This document shows positions 46,423 through 55,861 of a stretch of DNA of 64,000 nucleotides, piece by piece. Under the pieces are notes generated by a model. That model saw nothing but the letters and a program-made list of their open reading frames with translations. It was not told the DNA's origin and ran no database searches. Position 1 is the first letter of the stretch. Each line of letters opens with the position of its first letter. Position numbers and translations under genes: made by a program. This DNA comes from Alistipes ihumii AP11 (GTDB lineage: Bacteria; Bacteroidota; Bacteroidia; Bacteroidales; Rikenellaceae): the NCBI RefSeq assembly GCF_025144665.1, contig NZ_CP102294.1, positions 2,666,001 to 2,730,000 of the forward strand, read 5' to 3'.

Positions 46423-47016
46423 CTATCCGAAAATTTTTTGTTCTACTATACAACAAATGATATGCCCGATCAAGATATGCGATTCCTGAATTCGGGGTGT
46501 TTCACATGAAGGGACACAAATTGTCAGGTCGCACAATTCTTTCATGTGGCCACCTTCTGCTCCGGTCAACCCGATACTGTAGATATTTTTTTTGCGGCAG
46601 GTCTCTAAAGCCCTCACAATATTTTCAGAATTGCCCGAGGTCGAGATACCGATGAAGATGTCACCTTCCACACCTTGTGCTTGGATTTGCCGCGCGAAAA
46701 GCCTGTCATAACCGTAATCATTACCGATAGCTGTTAGAATTGAAGTATCGGTACTTAAGGCTATCGAAGGTAATCCGGGTCGATCGAAATAAAACCGGCT
46801 GACAAATTCTCCTGCGATGTGTTGGGCATCGGCCGCGCTTCCACCGTTACCTGCCAGTAGTGTTTTATGTCCATTCCGATAGGTGTTGGTCACCATTTGT
46901 GCGGCTTGGGCGATAATGTTCAGCAATCGAGAGTCTGCCAGTATAGCTCGTTTAGTGGCGATCGACGCTTGAATTTGTTGCCTGATCGTCTCTTCTGCAA
47001 ATGTAAAGTGATTCAT
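46423..47016 (-). CDS. gmhA: Sedoheptulose-7-phosphate isomerase
   Basis: A 197-residue SIS-domain protein, cytoplasmic and normally tetrameric. It converts sedoheptulose 7-phosphate to D-glycero-D-manno-heptose 7-phosphate, the first step to activated heptose. Motifs include LLAGNGGSAADAQHIAGEFVSRF, SIALSTDTSILTAIGNDYGY and FIGISTSGNSENIVRALE, with zinc/active-site His in AQHIAGE. It is the last gene of the polysaccharide operon, behind the matching heptose kinase. Confidence 0.94.
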   Translation of the reverse strand: MNHFTFAEETIRQQIQASIATKRAILADSRLLNIIAQAAQMVTNTYRNGHKTLLAGNGGSAADAQHIAGEFVSRFYFDRPGLPSIALSTDTSILTAIGNDYGYDRLFARQIQAQGVEGDIFIGISTSGNSENIVRALETCRKKNIYSIGLTGAEGGHMKELCDLTICVPSCETPRIQESHILIGHIICCIVEQKIFG

Positions 47017-47139
47017 AGGTTTTGTATTGCCGGAAATGAGATTCTTTAATGTGGATTATTGTAATGAGAGCTGTGTCTCTGATTGTTATATATGTGATAA
47101 GGCTGGCTGATTCCATATCTGATTAGCAATCGGGCTTTT

Positions 47140-48171
47140 TTATGTGTTGTATATTTTCCATCCATGTGTTCCTCCTTCACTGAATTGGAAATCGACTATG
47201 CGCCCGTTCAATTGATTGAGCGCGCGGACGACCTGTACACGTCGGGTCGGCTCCACGATGAAGATGACGAAGCCTCCTCCTCCAGCTCCAGAGACCTTGC
47301 CGGTAATGGCTCCAGCCCCTATCGCAATACGGAACACTTCGTCAATTCGGGAATTGGTAATCGGAGCGGCCATCTTTTTTTTGTCTTCCCATGCTTTGCC
47401 GAGAATCTCGGTAAAGCGTGGGATATTGCCGGTCAATAGGGCGCTTTTCATATATAACGCGCTTTGCTTAATGCGGTGCATTGCTTCGATGGCTTCCCGA
47501 TTACCCTTGGTCGTATTGGCTTTCTGTTCATCAATGATGGCAGCCGACGAACGGGATGCTCCGGTGTAATAAAGTAGTATATTGGCTTCTAGTTCATCGA
47601 TGATCCACCGTTTAATACGTAGCGGATTAACGATTACGTGGCCATCGGGCAGAAATTCCATAAAATTGAACCCTCCGAATGCTGCAGCATACTGATCCTG
47701 TTTGCCTCCGCTTAGTTTGAGATCGTTGCGTTCGATATCGTAAGCCAACCATGCGATTTCGTAGTCCCCTACGGGCAGGTGTAGCCATTCGGCAAATGCT
47801 TTAAGAATAGCCACCACCATTGTGGAGGAGGAGCCCAATCCGCTTCCCGGTATGGCATCGGAGTAGGTTGTGATTTTGAACGACAACTCGCCAGGACAAA
47901 AGTCGCGCATGATCCTGTTGTATACTCCTTTGTGCAAATCTACGGTTCCGTCGATGGGCAATTGCGGGGCAGTATCAAACACCTGCCGCTGATTGATGTC
48001 AGTTGCTTCGATTACGATCTTACGATCCGATGTTTCCGTGATCGTGCAATGGGCATAAAGATTGATCGTGGCATTGAGGATAAGGCCTCCATACAGGTCG
48101 CTGTAAGGGGATACATCGCTGCCTCCCCCAGCCAGTCCTAGTCGTAATGGAGCTTTGCTTCGTATGATCAT
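47140..48171 (-). CDS. hddA: D-glycero-alpha-D-manno-heptose 7-phosphate kinase
   Basis: A 343-residue GHMP kinase. The ATP loop is SDAIPGSGLGSSSTMVVA (about residues 105-122), the start SKAPLRLGLAGGGSDVSPY is typical of HddA and related fucose/heptose kinases, and the C-terminal motif is GKVSGAGGGGFVIF. HddA phosphorylates the GmhA product at C1 on the way to GDP-D-glycero-alpha-D-manno-heptose, used in surface glycans. The remaining enzymes, GmhB phosphatase and HddC guanylyltransferase, are not in the window and may lie further upstream in the operon or elsewhere. Confidence 0.9.
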   Translation of the reverse strand: MIIRSKAPLRLGLAGGGSDVSPYSDLYGGLILNATINLYAHCTITETSDRKIVIEATDINQRQVFDTAPQLPIDGTVDLHKGVYNRIMRDFCPGELSFKITTYSDAIPGSGLGSSSTMVVAILKAFAEWLHLPVGDYEIAWLAYDIERNDLKLSGGKQDQYAAAFGGFNFMEFLPDGHVIVNPLRIKRWIIDELEANILLYYTGASRSSAAIIDEQKANTTKGNREAIEAMHRIKQSALYMKSALLTGNIPRFTEILGKAWEDKKKMAAPITNSRIDEVFRIAIGAGAITGKVSGAGGGGFVIFIVEPTRRVQVVRALNQLNGRIVDFQFSEGGTHGWKIYNT

Positions 48172-48272
48172 TTCAATATGCTTTTTATAATATATGGGTA
48201 AGACGAAATGAAAATTCCGGAAACTGTAAGGGCTTTATGAAATGAGGATGAAAGGTTTGCCATGCCTCGTTA

Positions 48273-48842
48273 TTATTCAATATGGTGTCCGTTATAAAAA
48301 GCATCGGTGATTTTTCGATAGACGGATATGACATTTTTGACATCGAATTCCCGCTCGGCTTTTATTCTTCCATAATATCCCATCTGTTTTCGAGCAGCTG
48401 AATCGAGACTTAAAAATTTGCTCACAGTATCGACTAGCTCGGGAATGTCTTGGGGAGGAATTAGAAATCCGTTTTTCCCATGTTCCACGGTTTCCCTGCA
48501 CCCGGGAATATCGGAAGCGATGATTGGTTTCCCCATTGCCAACGCTTCCATTAACACGCGTGAGAGTCCTTCGAAATAATAAGATGGATGAACAATACAG
48601 TCTGCCTTTCGAATCAACGGAATAACATCCGGGACATACCCCAGATAGACAATCGTTCCATTGGCGCAGTCCTGCTTCACGACGGTTTCCGGAACGGCCT
48701 TGGGGTAAGAAGGATCAATATTGCCCAGTAGTTGAAACTCTGTATCGGGGTGTCGAGCCCTGATAATCCTCGCAGTTTCCACATATTCAGTATAACCTTT
48801 GTCGTATAACAGACGTGAAATCATTAAAAAAACTGTTTTCAT
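48273..48842 (-). CDS. GT4 glycosyltransferase, C-terminal half of a split gene
   Basis: A 189-residue frame covering the donor-binding Rossmann domain of a GT4 enzyme: VFLMISRLLYDKGYTEYVE, GNIDPSYP, YLGYVPDVIPLIRKADCIVHPSYYFEGLSRVLMEALAMGKPIIASDIPGCRE, with the EGLSRVLMEA nucleotide-sugar motif. It starts 4 bases after the stop of 48847-49401, in a different frame, and together they make one normal GT4 protein of about 375 residues. Inserting one base near the junction would fuse them. Without the N-terminal acceptor domain it is unlikely to work alone. Confidence 0.75.
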   Translation of the reverse strand: MKTVFLMISRLLYDKGYTEYVETARIIRARHPDTEFQLLGNIDPSYPKAVPETVVKQDCANGTIVYLGYVPDVIPLIRKADCIVHPSYYFEGLSRVLMEALAMGKPIIASDIPGCRETVEHGKNGFLIPPQDIPELVDTVSKFLSLDSAARKQMGYYGRIKAEREFDVKNVISVYRKITDAFYNGHHIE

Positions 48843-48846
48843 CGCG

Positions 48847-49401
48847 TTATTCTATTTGGAAATGATTCAAGTTAACACCTTCTCCTCCGGAAAGTAGTAT
48901 GATTTTTTCTCGGGGGACGATTTTCCTATCGATTAAAAAGTCTCTGTTGGATTTATTTAAAACCAATACATATTCGCTGTATCGTAGAGCTGCCTTATAC
49001 AAGTATCGGGCGATCTTGTTCGGAATATTTTTTCTGCTGAATACGTATCCCAGTCCGGCAATCATGGCAGAAGAACGAATGCCACAGCTTTTGGCAGCAA
49101 ACGTTCCGTAAATATTCGGTTTGATCGTATAGTGAAAAATATAATCAGGTTTTTCTTCGGTATAAATCCGTTTTAATCTGAAAAAATATTTCATATCTTC
49201 GATCGGATTTGTCCCAGAGCGGTTCATGATAACCGGTGTGAACCGGATATTGGGAAACTCCCATTGATATATATCCATATTTTGGGGAGCCACCAAGACG
49301 ACATCATACCCGTTCGATGCATAGTGACAAATTATCTCTTTTCTAAAGTTCAATAACTCGCGTAGACTATTGTCGCAGAAAAGAATCTTTCTTCGAACCA
49401 T
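48847..49401 (-). CDS. GT4 glycosyltransferase, N-terminal half of a split gene
   Basis: A 184-residue frame from ATG 49399-49401 (MVRRKILFCDNSLRELLNFRKEIICHYASNGYDVVLVAP), the acceptor-binding domain of a GT4 enzyme, including DYIFHYTIKPNIYGTFAAKSCGIRSSAMIAGLGYVF, a pattern of undecaprenyl-linked oligosaccharide transferases. It ends at TAA 48847-48849 just where the donor domain should begin. An upstream in-frame ATG at 49506 adds an unlikely leader. The upstream 250 bases (49402-49653) hold no other gene. Confidence 0.75.
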   Translation of the reverse strand: MVRRKILFCDNSLRELLNFRKEIICHYASNGYDVVLVAPQNMDIYQWEFPNIRFTPVIMNRSGTNPIEDMKYFFRLKRIYTEEKPDYIFHYTIKPNIYGTFAAKSCGIRSSAMIAGLGYVFSRKNIPNKIARYLYKAALRYSEYVLVLNKSNRDFLIDRKIVPREKIILLSGGEGVNLNHFQIE

Positions 49402-49653
49402 AAGACAATATATTTTTGGATGCAATGGAAATAAACTTATCCGATCTGTCTCCGATGGAATTGGAATTTCAATGTCGTCGTTTCGTCCCGTGAAATTTTG
49501 CGACAAATGCGAGGCGGTATCGCATATGTTATTCGTAGTTGAACGTATGGTCTCTTATTGAAATTCTATATGGGAGGATGCAAATAACTTGATAATCAAG
49601 TTGTTTGTCGATATGTGTCAGTCGTAAATTTAAAAAGGAAAAATAGTCGATAG

Positions 49654-50742
49654 TCAAGATCCAAGTGACGACCGATAGATATGTTCCCATTGTTCCCAAA
49701 CCCGCTCCAAGTCAAATTTATGGGCCAATATCCGGTTTTTATCACTGATCCGTTGACGTTCAGATTTCGGTAAATTGCAGATATATGACATCTTATCAGA
49801 CAACAAATCCGAGTTCCGTATCGGAACTACGAAAAAATCGTTTTGAACGACTTCAGCACATCCTCCTGCGTCGGTTGTTATAACAGGCAGTCCGCATGCC
49901 ATGGCTTCCGCCAGTACGATACCGAATCCTTCCCATGCCGAACTTAAAACAAAACAGTCGGCGGCATTGTAACACCGGGCCATATCGGATCGTGCTCCGA
50001 GTAATTTGACCCGTTCCCGTATTCCGAGGGCTGCAACAGTGGAGGAGAGTTCGTCTCGTAGTTCTCCTTCCCCGGCGATCCATAGCTGTCCGTGAGGTAG
50101 CCGGGAAAAAGCTCGGAGCAGATTATCCTGATCTTTGGCTGCAGTCAGGCGTCCTGCATTGAAAAAAACAAAATCGTCCGGGCCGACCCCCAATTCTTTT
50201 CTGAGGTCTTCTCCAAGAGAGCGGTCAGGAACGAATTTGGAAAGATCGATTCCATTGTAAACGGCTAAGTTATCCTGCTTGCGAAAAGCTTTTCTTTTAA
50301 TGAACATATCGACTGCTTCTTGCGACACATTCGTATTCAGGTCACTAAGATGATCAGTCAGGCGATAAGCCAGCATACGACCGCTACTCCCGATATTTTT
50401 ATTGTGTTCGGAACAAATAAGTACGGGAAATTTGATACGGCATCGCAACATACGGGTAAAAATATTGCTGTGAACCATGTTGCTGTGTACGATATCAGGA
50501 CGAAATCGCTTGATGATGCTCTTCGCTTTTTCTACCGCCCGAATGAATTGCAACGGTTTTTTTCGCAAGTGTAATGGAAAAACGGGTATTTCTGATAGGA
50601 TTTTCGGTGCTAAGGTGTCAATATCAGTCAAATAGACCACAATGACCTCGTGGCCGGCCCGAACGGCTTTTTGGGCCAAATCGATCGTGATGATTTCGGC
50701 TCCGCCCAAACCCAAGCCCGTGATGAAATATGCGATTTTCAT
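49654..50742 (-). CDS. Glycosyltransferase family 4
   Basis: A complete 362-residue GT4 enzyme: FITGLGLGGAEIITIDLAQKAVRAGHEV at the start, IVHSNMVHSNIFTR and CSEHN in the acceptor domain, and FFNAGRLTAAKDQDNLLRAF, VKLLGARSDMARCYNAADCFVLSSAWEGFGIVLAEAMACGLPVITTDAGG in the donor domain. It acts on the cytoplasmic face, adding a sugar to the growing repeat unit on a lipid carrier; the sugar is not predictable. It lies 7 bases from the next transferase gene in the operon. Confidence 0.88.
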   Translation of the reverse strand: MKIAYFITGLGLGGAEIITIDLAQKAVRAGHEVIVVYLTDIDTLAPKILSEIPVFPLHLRKKPLQFIRAVEKAKSIIKRFRPDIVHSNMVHSNIFTRMLRCRIKFPVLICSEHNKNIGSSGRMLAYRLTDHLSDLNTNVSQEAVDMFIKRKAFRKQDNLAVYNGIDLSKFVPDRSLGEDLRKELGVGPDDFVFFNAGRLTAAKDQDNLLRAFSRLPHGQLWIAGEGELRDELSSTVAALGIRERVKLLGARSDMARCYNAADCFVLSSAWEGFGIVLAEAMACGLPVITTDAGGCAEVVQNDFFVVPIRNSDLLSDKMSYICNLPKSERQRISDKNRILAHKFDLERVWEQWEHIYRSSLGS

Positions 50743-50749
50743 AAATAAT

Positions 50750-51829
50750 TCAGAAATTGAAAAAAGACCGGAATTTCAGGGCCGATACTTCGTTGGAATA
50801 TTTTTGCAAATAAATTTCCCGGCAATATGGATTGTATCGTATGCCGGAGCCTTTTATGCCATTGATTTTGTCGATAAATTCTTCCGCAGTATTACAAAGG
50901 CCGCCAACTTGTTCATAATCGACATCATACCCCTCGAACGCCTCCGTTGTGCCGAATACGGTTTTTCCGTACATCAAGGCTTCGGCGGTTTTCAGTTTCA
51001 TACCCGATCCTTCGAAAATGGGTGCGATCAGGAAATCGGCATTGTAAATGTATTCAGCCATATCGGTTACGCTTCCGATGACGTGAACATTCGGAGAGGT
51101 TTCCAGTTCATCGCGTACCGTTTCAAAGTTTTTCCCAACGATATCTATGTCAGCGTTGATGAATGGCGCTACGTGTTGAACGAACCATTTTATTCCATAA
51201 TAATTCGCATAAAACAGACTGCCGACAAAAAGCCCCTTGAGACGGGAGTGAGAGTTATCGTTGAGACGGGAAGAATCGAATCGGTCTTCAAACGATACCG
51301 GTAGAAGATGATCGGCCTTCCTGCGATAGATTGTGGCGAGCAGTCGATTGTCCCTTTCGTTGAGAGCGATAATGGTGTCACTGTATTGAGTAGCTAACCT
51401 TTCGCTATAATAGGTCGCCAGCCACGTCAGCAGGTTGCCCAATTTTTTCTTCTTTTTCAATACGGCGTACACGTATTTGCATTCAACGTTATGGAAAAAC
51501 GTGACGATTTTAATTTTTGGATATCTCTTTTTGATTTTTTTACAGATCTTGCCGTAAGCCGATCCGTCGATAAAAATATATTCGGGAGGCTTTTGCCGGA
51601 TATGATTCAATGATTCTCGGCAGAGCCGGACGTTGAGCCCTAACGTATATCCCCGTAGTGTACATAGCAACTTACGAAGTAACGGCATTTCCGTTTCGAA
51701 TTCGATTTTGGTGAGATTGTCTCCGAAAATCGATTCCAGCATCTTCTTGTTTTTATTGATCCCCAAACCTCCTCCGAAATCATTCTCAGCATAGGGGCCG
51801 ATATAGAGACAACTTCTAACTTTTTTCAT
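50750..51829 (-). CDS. Glycosyltransferase, GT4-like
   Basis: A 359-residue protein with a GT-B layout. The start (SCLYIGPYAENDFGGGLGINKNKKML) is glycine-rich, the middle has VTFFHNVECKYVYAVLKKKKKL, and the donor domain reads GLFVGSLFYANYYGIKWFVQHV, VHVIGSVTDMAEYIYNADFLIAPIFEGSGMKLKTAEALMYGKTVFGTTEAFEG with a Glu in the nucleotide-sugar motif. It resembles GT4 enzymes of capsule loci in Bacteroidales. Donor and acceptor are unknown. It is separated from the EpsG-like gene by 12 bases. Confidence 0.8.
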   Translation of the reverse strand: MKKVRSCLYIGPYAENDFGGGLGINKNKKMLESIFGDNLTKIEFETEMPLLRKLLCTLRGYTLGLNVRLCRESLNHIRQKPPEYIFIDGSAYGKICKKIKKRYPKIKIVTFFHNVECKYVYAVLKKKKKLGNLLTWLATYYSERLATQYSDTIIALNERDNRLLATIYRRKADHLLPVSFEDRFDSSRLNDNSHSRLKGLFVGSLFYANYYGIKWFVQHVAPFINADIDIVGKNFETVRDELETSPNVHVIGSVTDMAEYIYNADFLIAPIFEGSGMKLKTAEALMYGKTVFGTTEAFEGYDVDYEQVGGLCNTAEEFIDKINGIKGSGIRYNPYCREIYLQKYSNEVSALKFRSFFNF

Positions 51830-51841
51830 GTAAATCCGAGA

Positions 51842-53020
51842 TTAGTTGCCAACGATATCGCCGGCATAACGTTCTTTGACAAGCTCTCTTTCTAGTTGGG
51901 AGTCATGCTGGAAAACGATGTTTTCATATTTGTAAATAGCATTGCTTGTGATAGAGGTGATTCTTAGCGATGCATACAGGCAAATACAGCCGAAAAAAAG
52001 TATCCGGTTCGACATTCGTTGGAAACAACAGAATAATGCCGGCCATAAGATCCAGTAGGAGACCAGAAACAGCAGACCGACCCGTTCCGCTATGATGGAT
52101 ATTCCATTAAACACGAGGACGACGACGAGAAAAATGCCAAACATATTGATAAATATCACGTTACTCTGTTTCTGCGCAAGTAATTTATTATAGTAAGCAA
52201 TGATTAGCAGGGACGTGACAAAACGTTCTATATATCCGATCGAAATTCCTCGACTCGCACCGTACAGATCCGATTCCAGATAAAGTTCCGTCATGGGTGC
52301 ATATTTTCCTCCTAGCAGATTGGCCGCGGCCTGAATGGCGGGTTTGAGAAAGTCTATCTGGGACAGGTAAAGAGCATTACAGAGAATGAATAAAATAATA
52401 AAGACCTTTTTGGGCATAGGTTTGTGTACGAAAAAGAACAGCGGAAACAAAAAAATGGTACTGGTATGGAATGTAAAAGCCAACGCCATCAGCAGGGCGA
52501 AAGGCCAGAAACGTCGTTGGGCGATATACGGAACGGCAAGTAGGAAAAGCATCAGGCTCTTGACATTGCGCATGAGTTCGATTTCCATGACCGGATGCAT
52601 CGTCAGGAGCACAAGGAAGCCGAAGGCGTAATTGGTAGAATACCGTTTGAAAAAGCTGTTCAGAATGATAATGTCAATTGTGGCGGAGATAAATACGAAT
52701 ACAGAATAGTCGCCACTGATCCACTTGACCACGGAAGCGTAACAGATGAATCCGGGTTCGTACCATGGATTACTCCAGTTGTCTGTATATCCCTCTTTGA
52801 AAATAGGTACAAGTTCCTCATAAATAGCGTAATAAACGTGGCAGTCATATCCGACGTAAGCTCTTAGACCAAAAAAGGCAAGAAATGCAACTGTTGAAAT
52901 GATGCGGATAAATTGTAGAATCCGTTTGTCTCCACTGTTGCGCCACTCGATTATTGTTAATACCATGTAAAGAGCCAAAATAGCCCAGTATGGCACTGAA
53001 TACCAAATGCTGAATGCCAT
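51842..53020 (-). CDS. EpsG-family polysaccharide polymerase (Wzy role)
   Basis: A 392-residue integral membrane protein with about ten hydrophobic helices. The N-terminal region with FFGLRAYVGYDCHVYYAIYEEL and WYEPGFICYASVVKWI is the EpsG signature, and LMRNVKSLMLFLLAVPYIAQRRFWPFALLMALAFTFHTS follows. EpsG proteins polymerise repeat units in the periplasm in Wzx/Wzy systems. It is the only polymerase candidate in the window and sits between transferase genes, with a Wzx flippase upstream in the same operon. Confidence 0.85.
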   Translation of the reverse strand: MAFSIWYSVPYWAILALYMVLTIIEWRNSGDKRILQFIRIISTVAFLAFFGLRAYVGYDCHVYYAIYEELVPIFKEGYTDNWSNPWYEPGFICYASVVKWISGDYSVFVFISATIDIIILNSFFKRYSTNYAFGFLVLLTMHPVMEIELMRNVKSLMLFLLAVPYIAQRRFWPFALLMALAFTFHTSTIFLFPLFFFVHKPMPKKVFIILFILCNALYLSQIDFLKPAIQAAANLLGGKYAPMTELYLESDLYGASRGISIGYIERFVTSLLIIAYYNKLLAQKQSNVIFINMFGIFLVVVLVFNGISIIAERVGLLFLVSYWILWPALFCCFQRMSNRILFFGCICLYASLRITSITSNAIYKYENIVFQHDSQLERELVKERYAGDIVGN

Positions 53021-53031
53021 GAAGCCTGCCG

Positions 53032-53928
53032 TTATTCGTTGCAGGATTTGAAAATCTGATATTGTGTCCGATAGTTCGTTGCTCGTTCGGAATATCCCAA
53101 AGTCTGGAACAGAAAGAAACGAATCACCAGATTTGCAAGAAACAGAAAATCTGCTGCATGTCGGTATCGTACACCGTGCACCTTATCGAAATAGATCCGC
53201 CTGCTTTTCATTCGCATGCGTATCTTACTTTCATTCGATCCCGAACTCAGACTTTCATAATGAATAATCCGAGCTTGGGGGACGCTGATAATTTGGTATC
53301 CGAGTTTTTTGATGCGTTCGGTCAGTTCAACTTCCTCGTAATACATGAAAAAGTCGGGATCGAACCATCCTGCGGCGTCCAAAGCCGTACGCCGTATCAT
53401 CATATCCGCTCCGGTAATGTAACCGACTCGTTTGGGACGGCCCGTATGGTTGAATCCTCGGTTTTTACCTTCCGTTATTTTAGGTATGATTCCCAATGAC
53501 AATTCACATATCTCATCGAATATGGACGGCATGCGGGCAAAGGAGTGCACCGGACGCATCTGTTGGTCATACAGGTTTCCACCGCAAATGCCCACCGAAA
53601 GGTGGCCGTCCATGTAATCCACCATGGTTTTTATCGCATTGTTTATAAGCAATGTATCTGTATTAAGCAAGAAGACGTAACGTCCTGTGGCTATACGTAT
53701 CCCTTCGTTGTTAGCCCTGCCGAAACCGAGGTTGTCATCTAACGGAATGTATGTGATCTGTACGGGCCAGCTTTTTTGTGCGATGATCCGTCCCGAGTCG
53801 TCGTCCGAATGATTATCCACGACGATAATCTCATAAAGGAACCCCTGACTTTTTTCAATGACCGATTCAATGGCAGCCAGTAGCAGTTGTTCGGTCTTGT
53901 AGTTGACCAGTATGATCGAAACGTCCAT
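53032..53928 (-). CDS. Glycosyltransferase family 2 (rhamnosyltransferase-like)
   Basis: A 298-residue GT-A enzyme: VSIILVNYKTEQLLLAAIESV and IIVVDNHSDDDSGRII, then the metal motif NTDTLL (about residues 93-98), GYITGADMMIRRTALDAAGWFDPDFFMYYEEVELTERIKKLGYQI. This pattern is typical of WbbL/RfbF-like enzymes that often transfer rhamnose, and the operon makes dTDP-rhamnose. A hydrophobic C-terminal stretch (FLFLANLVIRFFLF) may associate with the membrane. The specific linkage is unknown. Confidence 0.85.
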   Translation of the reverse strand: MDVSIILVNYKTEQLLLAAIESVIEKSQGFLYEIIVVDNHSDDDSGRIIAQKSWPVQITYIPLDDNLGFGRANNEGIRIATGRYVFLLNTDTLLINNAIKTMVDYMDGHLSVGICGGNLYDQQMRPVHSFARMPSIFDEICELSLGIIPKITEGKNRGFNHTGRPKRVGYITGADMMIRRTALDAAGWFDPDFFMYYEEVELTERIKKLGYQIISVPQARIIHYESLSSGSNESKIRMRMKSRRIYFDKVHGVRYRHAADFLFLANLVIRFFLFQTLGYSERATNYRTQYQIFKSCNE

Positions 53929-53931
53929 TGA

Positions 53932-54834
53932 TTATACAGGATTTCTTCGTATATGAAGTTGCCGAAGCACTCGTTTGACGACAGCTTTTATATATTGTTT
54001 TGGGGCCAGTTTATTTGACGGCTGATAATCGTTGCGCAATGAAGCGATGATGTCGTCTATATTACCGGGAATGAATTTCAGGGTATGCCACGTTGTCCGG
54101 CACTGCGGAAACGGGTGGAAATCTCGCAAAAACGGTGCATTGTGGCGATTGATACTTTTCCAGAAATTGAAATAACCTTCTGCGTCTACATCCGTATTGT
54201 GGCTCCAATTGCGGATTTTCTGGTATATTTCAGTTTCCGGACGGGCCCAACTCTGATGCAGAAGCAGATGATCGCAATAAAGGTTTGTGATTTTCAGCGA
54301 AGTATTGAGACGGGCTGCCGTATAATGGGGATAATTAGTGGCGACTACTGCCATTTCTTTGCGAGAGGCATTATCAACGTATAAAAAACCGTCAGGATCC
54401 TTTTTCAATAAGGTCACCCATTCGACCCATATTGCTAGCGGTTTATGAACTTTCTTTTCGATCGCGTGGAGAAAGGAAACGAAAGCACCGAAATCGACGA
54501 AATATTCGTCCGAATCGACTTGTATGTGCCATTGATCCTCGGCGGAACCCATCCGTTCCGCAAGCATATTCCGTTCACGGGTATCGTTTTCCATGGCAGA
54601 TAAACCCGGAATGGCAAAATCGTCTTCGTAAATATGAATTTTTCGTTCCAGGTCGGAAGCCTTTATTCCTTCCAGAAAGTCTTCGCTCATGGCGTACTTC
54701 TCTCCGTTCCATGTTCTGCGGTTCACGTCGATAGCCAAAGTAATTCGGTCGGCATGGTTGTAAATTTGCCGGATGCATGTTGGTGCATACTGATAATCGT
54801 AGGATATGAGTATCCCGACATGGATTTTTTTCAT
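53932..54834 (-). CDS. Glycosyltransferase, GT-A-like
   Basis: A 300-residue protein. The start (KKIHVGILISYDYQYAPTCIRQIYNHADRITLAIDVNRRTWNG) and a DSD metal motif in QWHIQVDSDEYFVDF (about residues 105-112) point to a GT-A fold related to GT2-type or GT92-like proteins, though overall similarity is weak by eye. The C-terminus is basic. Position inside a transferase cluster, 3 bases after the GT2 gene's start side, supports a role in the same repeat unit. Confidence 0.7.
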   Translation of the reverse strand: MKKIHVGILISYDYQYAPTCIRQIYNHADRITLAIDVNRRTWNGEKYAMSEDFLEGIKASDLERKIHIYEDDFAIPGLSAMENDTRERNMLAERMGSAEDQWHIQVDSDEYFVDFGAFVSFLHAIEKKVHKPLAIWVEWVTLLKKDPDGFLYVDNASRKEMAVVATNYPHYTAARLNTSLKITNLYCDHLLLHQSWARPETEIYQKIRNWSHNTDVDAEGYFNFWKSINRHNAPFLRDFHPFPQCRTTWHTLKFIPGNIDDIIASLRNDYQPSNKLAPKQYIKAVVKRVLRQLHIRRNPV

Positions 54835-54846
54835 GCGAAGCTGCGG

Positions 54847-55851
54847 TTAATAATGTCCGAACATCTGTTTGATACGAAATACGTATTTGGGGCCGAGCAT
54901 ATATCTACTTATTCTTTTCAGAGGGTTGATAATATGTTTTCTGATGCGGTTCATGAAATTACGGTCGGGAAAGACGCGTTTCGGCCAAGGGGTGTTCTTG
55001 CGATATTTCCAGTATTGTCTTTTGTAGGGATGAGAACTCATATAATGCCATGGTTTCACGCTGCCTGTGAAATGAACGATTTGTGGATGCTGGGTCGCTT
55101 CGGTCGGTTCTTCGTCGCTGTAATTAGTGACGATGCCGCACATTAAAACATGCGAATTCCATTTCGGATGCAATACGCCGAAATTGCCGTTCAGGACTGC
55201 ATTGAGTGCATCTTGGTCGGCAGCGTGCAGGAATGGATGCGTATTGATGTATTCCAAAACGGTTGTTGTCAGATTTTCCTCTCTCCATTTCTCCAGATTC
55301 ATCAGCATGACACCCGCATTGAAATAGTGAAAATCCCCTTGCATGCCTAATCTTTTCTGTTGCCGGTAAGCGTTGCTTTCCACATTGATATAGGTGTCGT
55401 AAGCTTGATGGCATTTTTTCAGATAGGGACGTTCCACAGATTTGTAGTGGATGTCGTATTCATTACAGGCGCTTATCGGTTTCGTAATATCGTACTCCCG
55501 CATGATCGGCAAAATGTCTCCCAGAACGACCGTATCACAATCGATGTGGAGGACTACTTCGTCTTTCAACACTATGGCTGCAAACAGTCGTAAGTATGTT
55601 TCTACGTGCAGTAGATGCGGAGCGGCTTGTATGGATGACACTTGTGCAATGAACGACGGGTCTATCTTATAAAATTTCAGGGAACGGACCTGATTTTTGA
55701 AGTATTCCGTTAAAACTGTTTGGATCTCTTCGCTTAGAGAGGCATGCAAAACGGCGAAGTCGATTTTGTCGCTTGCATGGGCGATAATCGAAGCCATAAC
55801 GGTAGCTGCATGCGGGGCATACGAATCATTGAAAGAAAGGATGATGGTCAT
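54847..55851 (-). CDS. Glycosyltransferase family 8
   Basis: A 334-residue GT8 enzyme: MTIILSFNDSYAPHAATVMASIIAHA at the start, the metal-binding DCDTVVLGDI (about residues 104-113), YFNAGVMLMNLEKWR, HAADQDALNAVLNGNF and IVHFTGSVKPWH near the end, all classic for the LgtC/RfaI group of retaining galactosyl- or glucosyltransferases. The C-terminus is basic with a possible membrane-binding helix. It likely adds a hexose to the repeat unit. Confidence 0.92.
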   Translation of the reverse strand: MTIILSFNDSYAPHAATVMASIIAHASDKIDFAVLHASLSEEIQTVLTEYFKNQVRSLKFYKIDPSFIAQVSSIQAAPHLLHVETYLRLFAAIVLKDEVVLHIDCDTVVLGDILPIMREYDITKPISACNEYDIHYKSVERPYLKKCHQAYDTYINVESNAYRQQKRLGMQGDFHYFNAGVMLMNLEKWREENLTTTVLEYINTHPFLHAADQDALNAVLNGNFGVLHPKWNSHVLMCGIVTNYSDEEPTEATQHPQIVHFTGSVKPWHYMSSHPYKRQYWKYRKNTPWPKRVFPDRNFMNRIRKHIINPLKRISRYMLGPKYVFRIKQMFGHY

Positions 55852-55861
55852 TTGCGGATTA

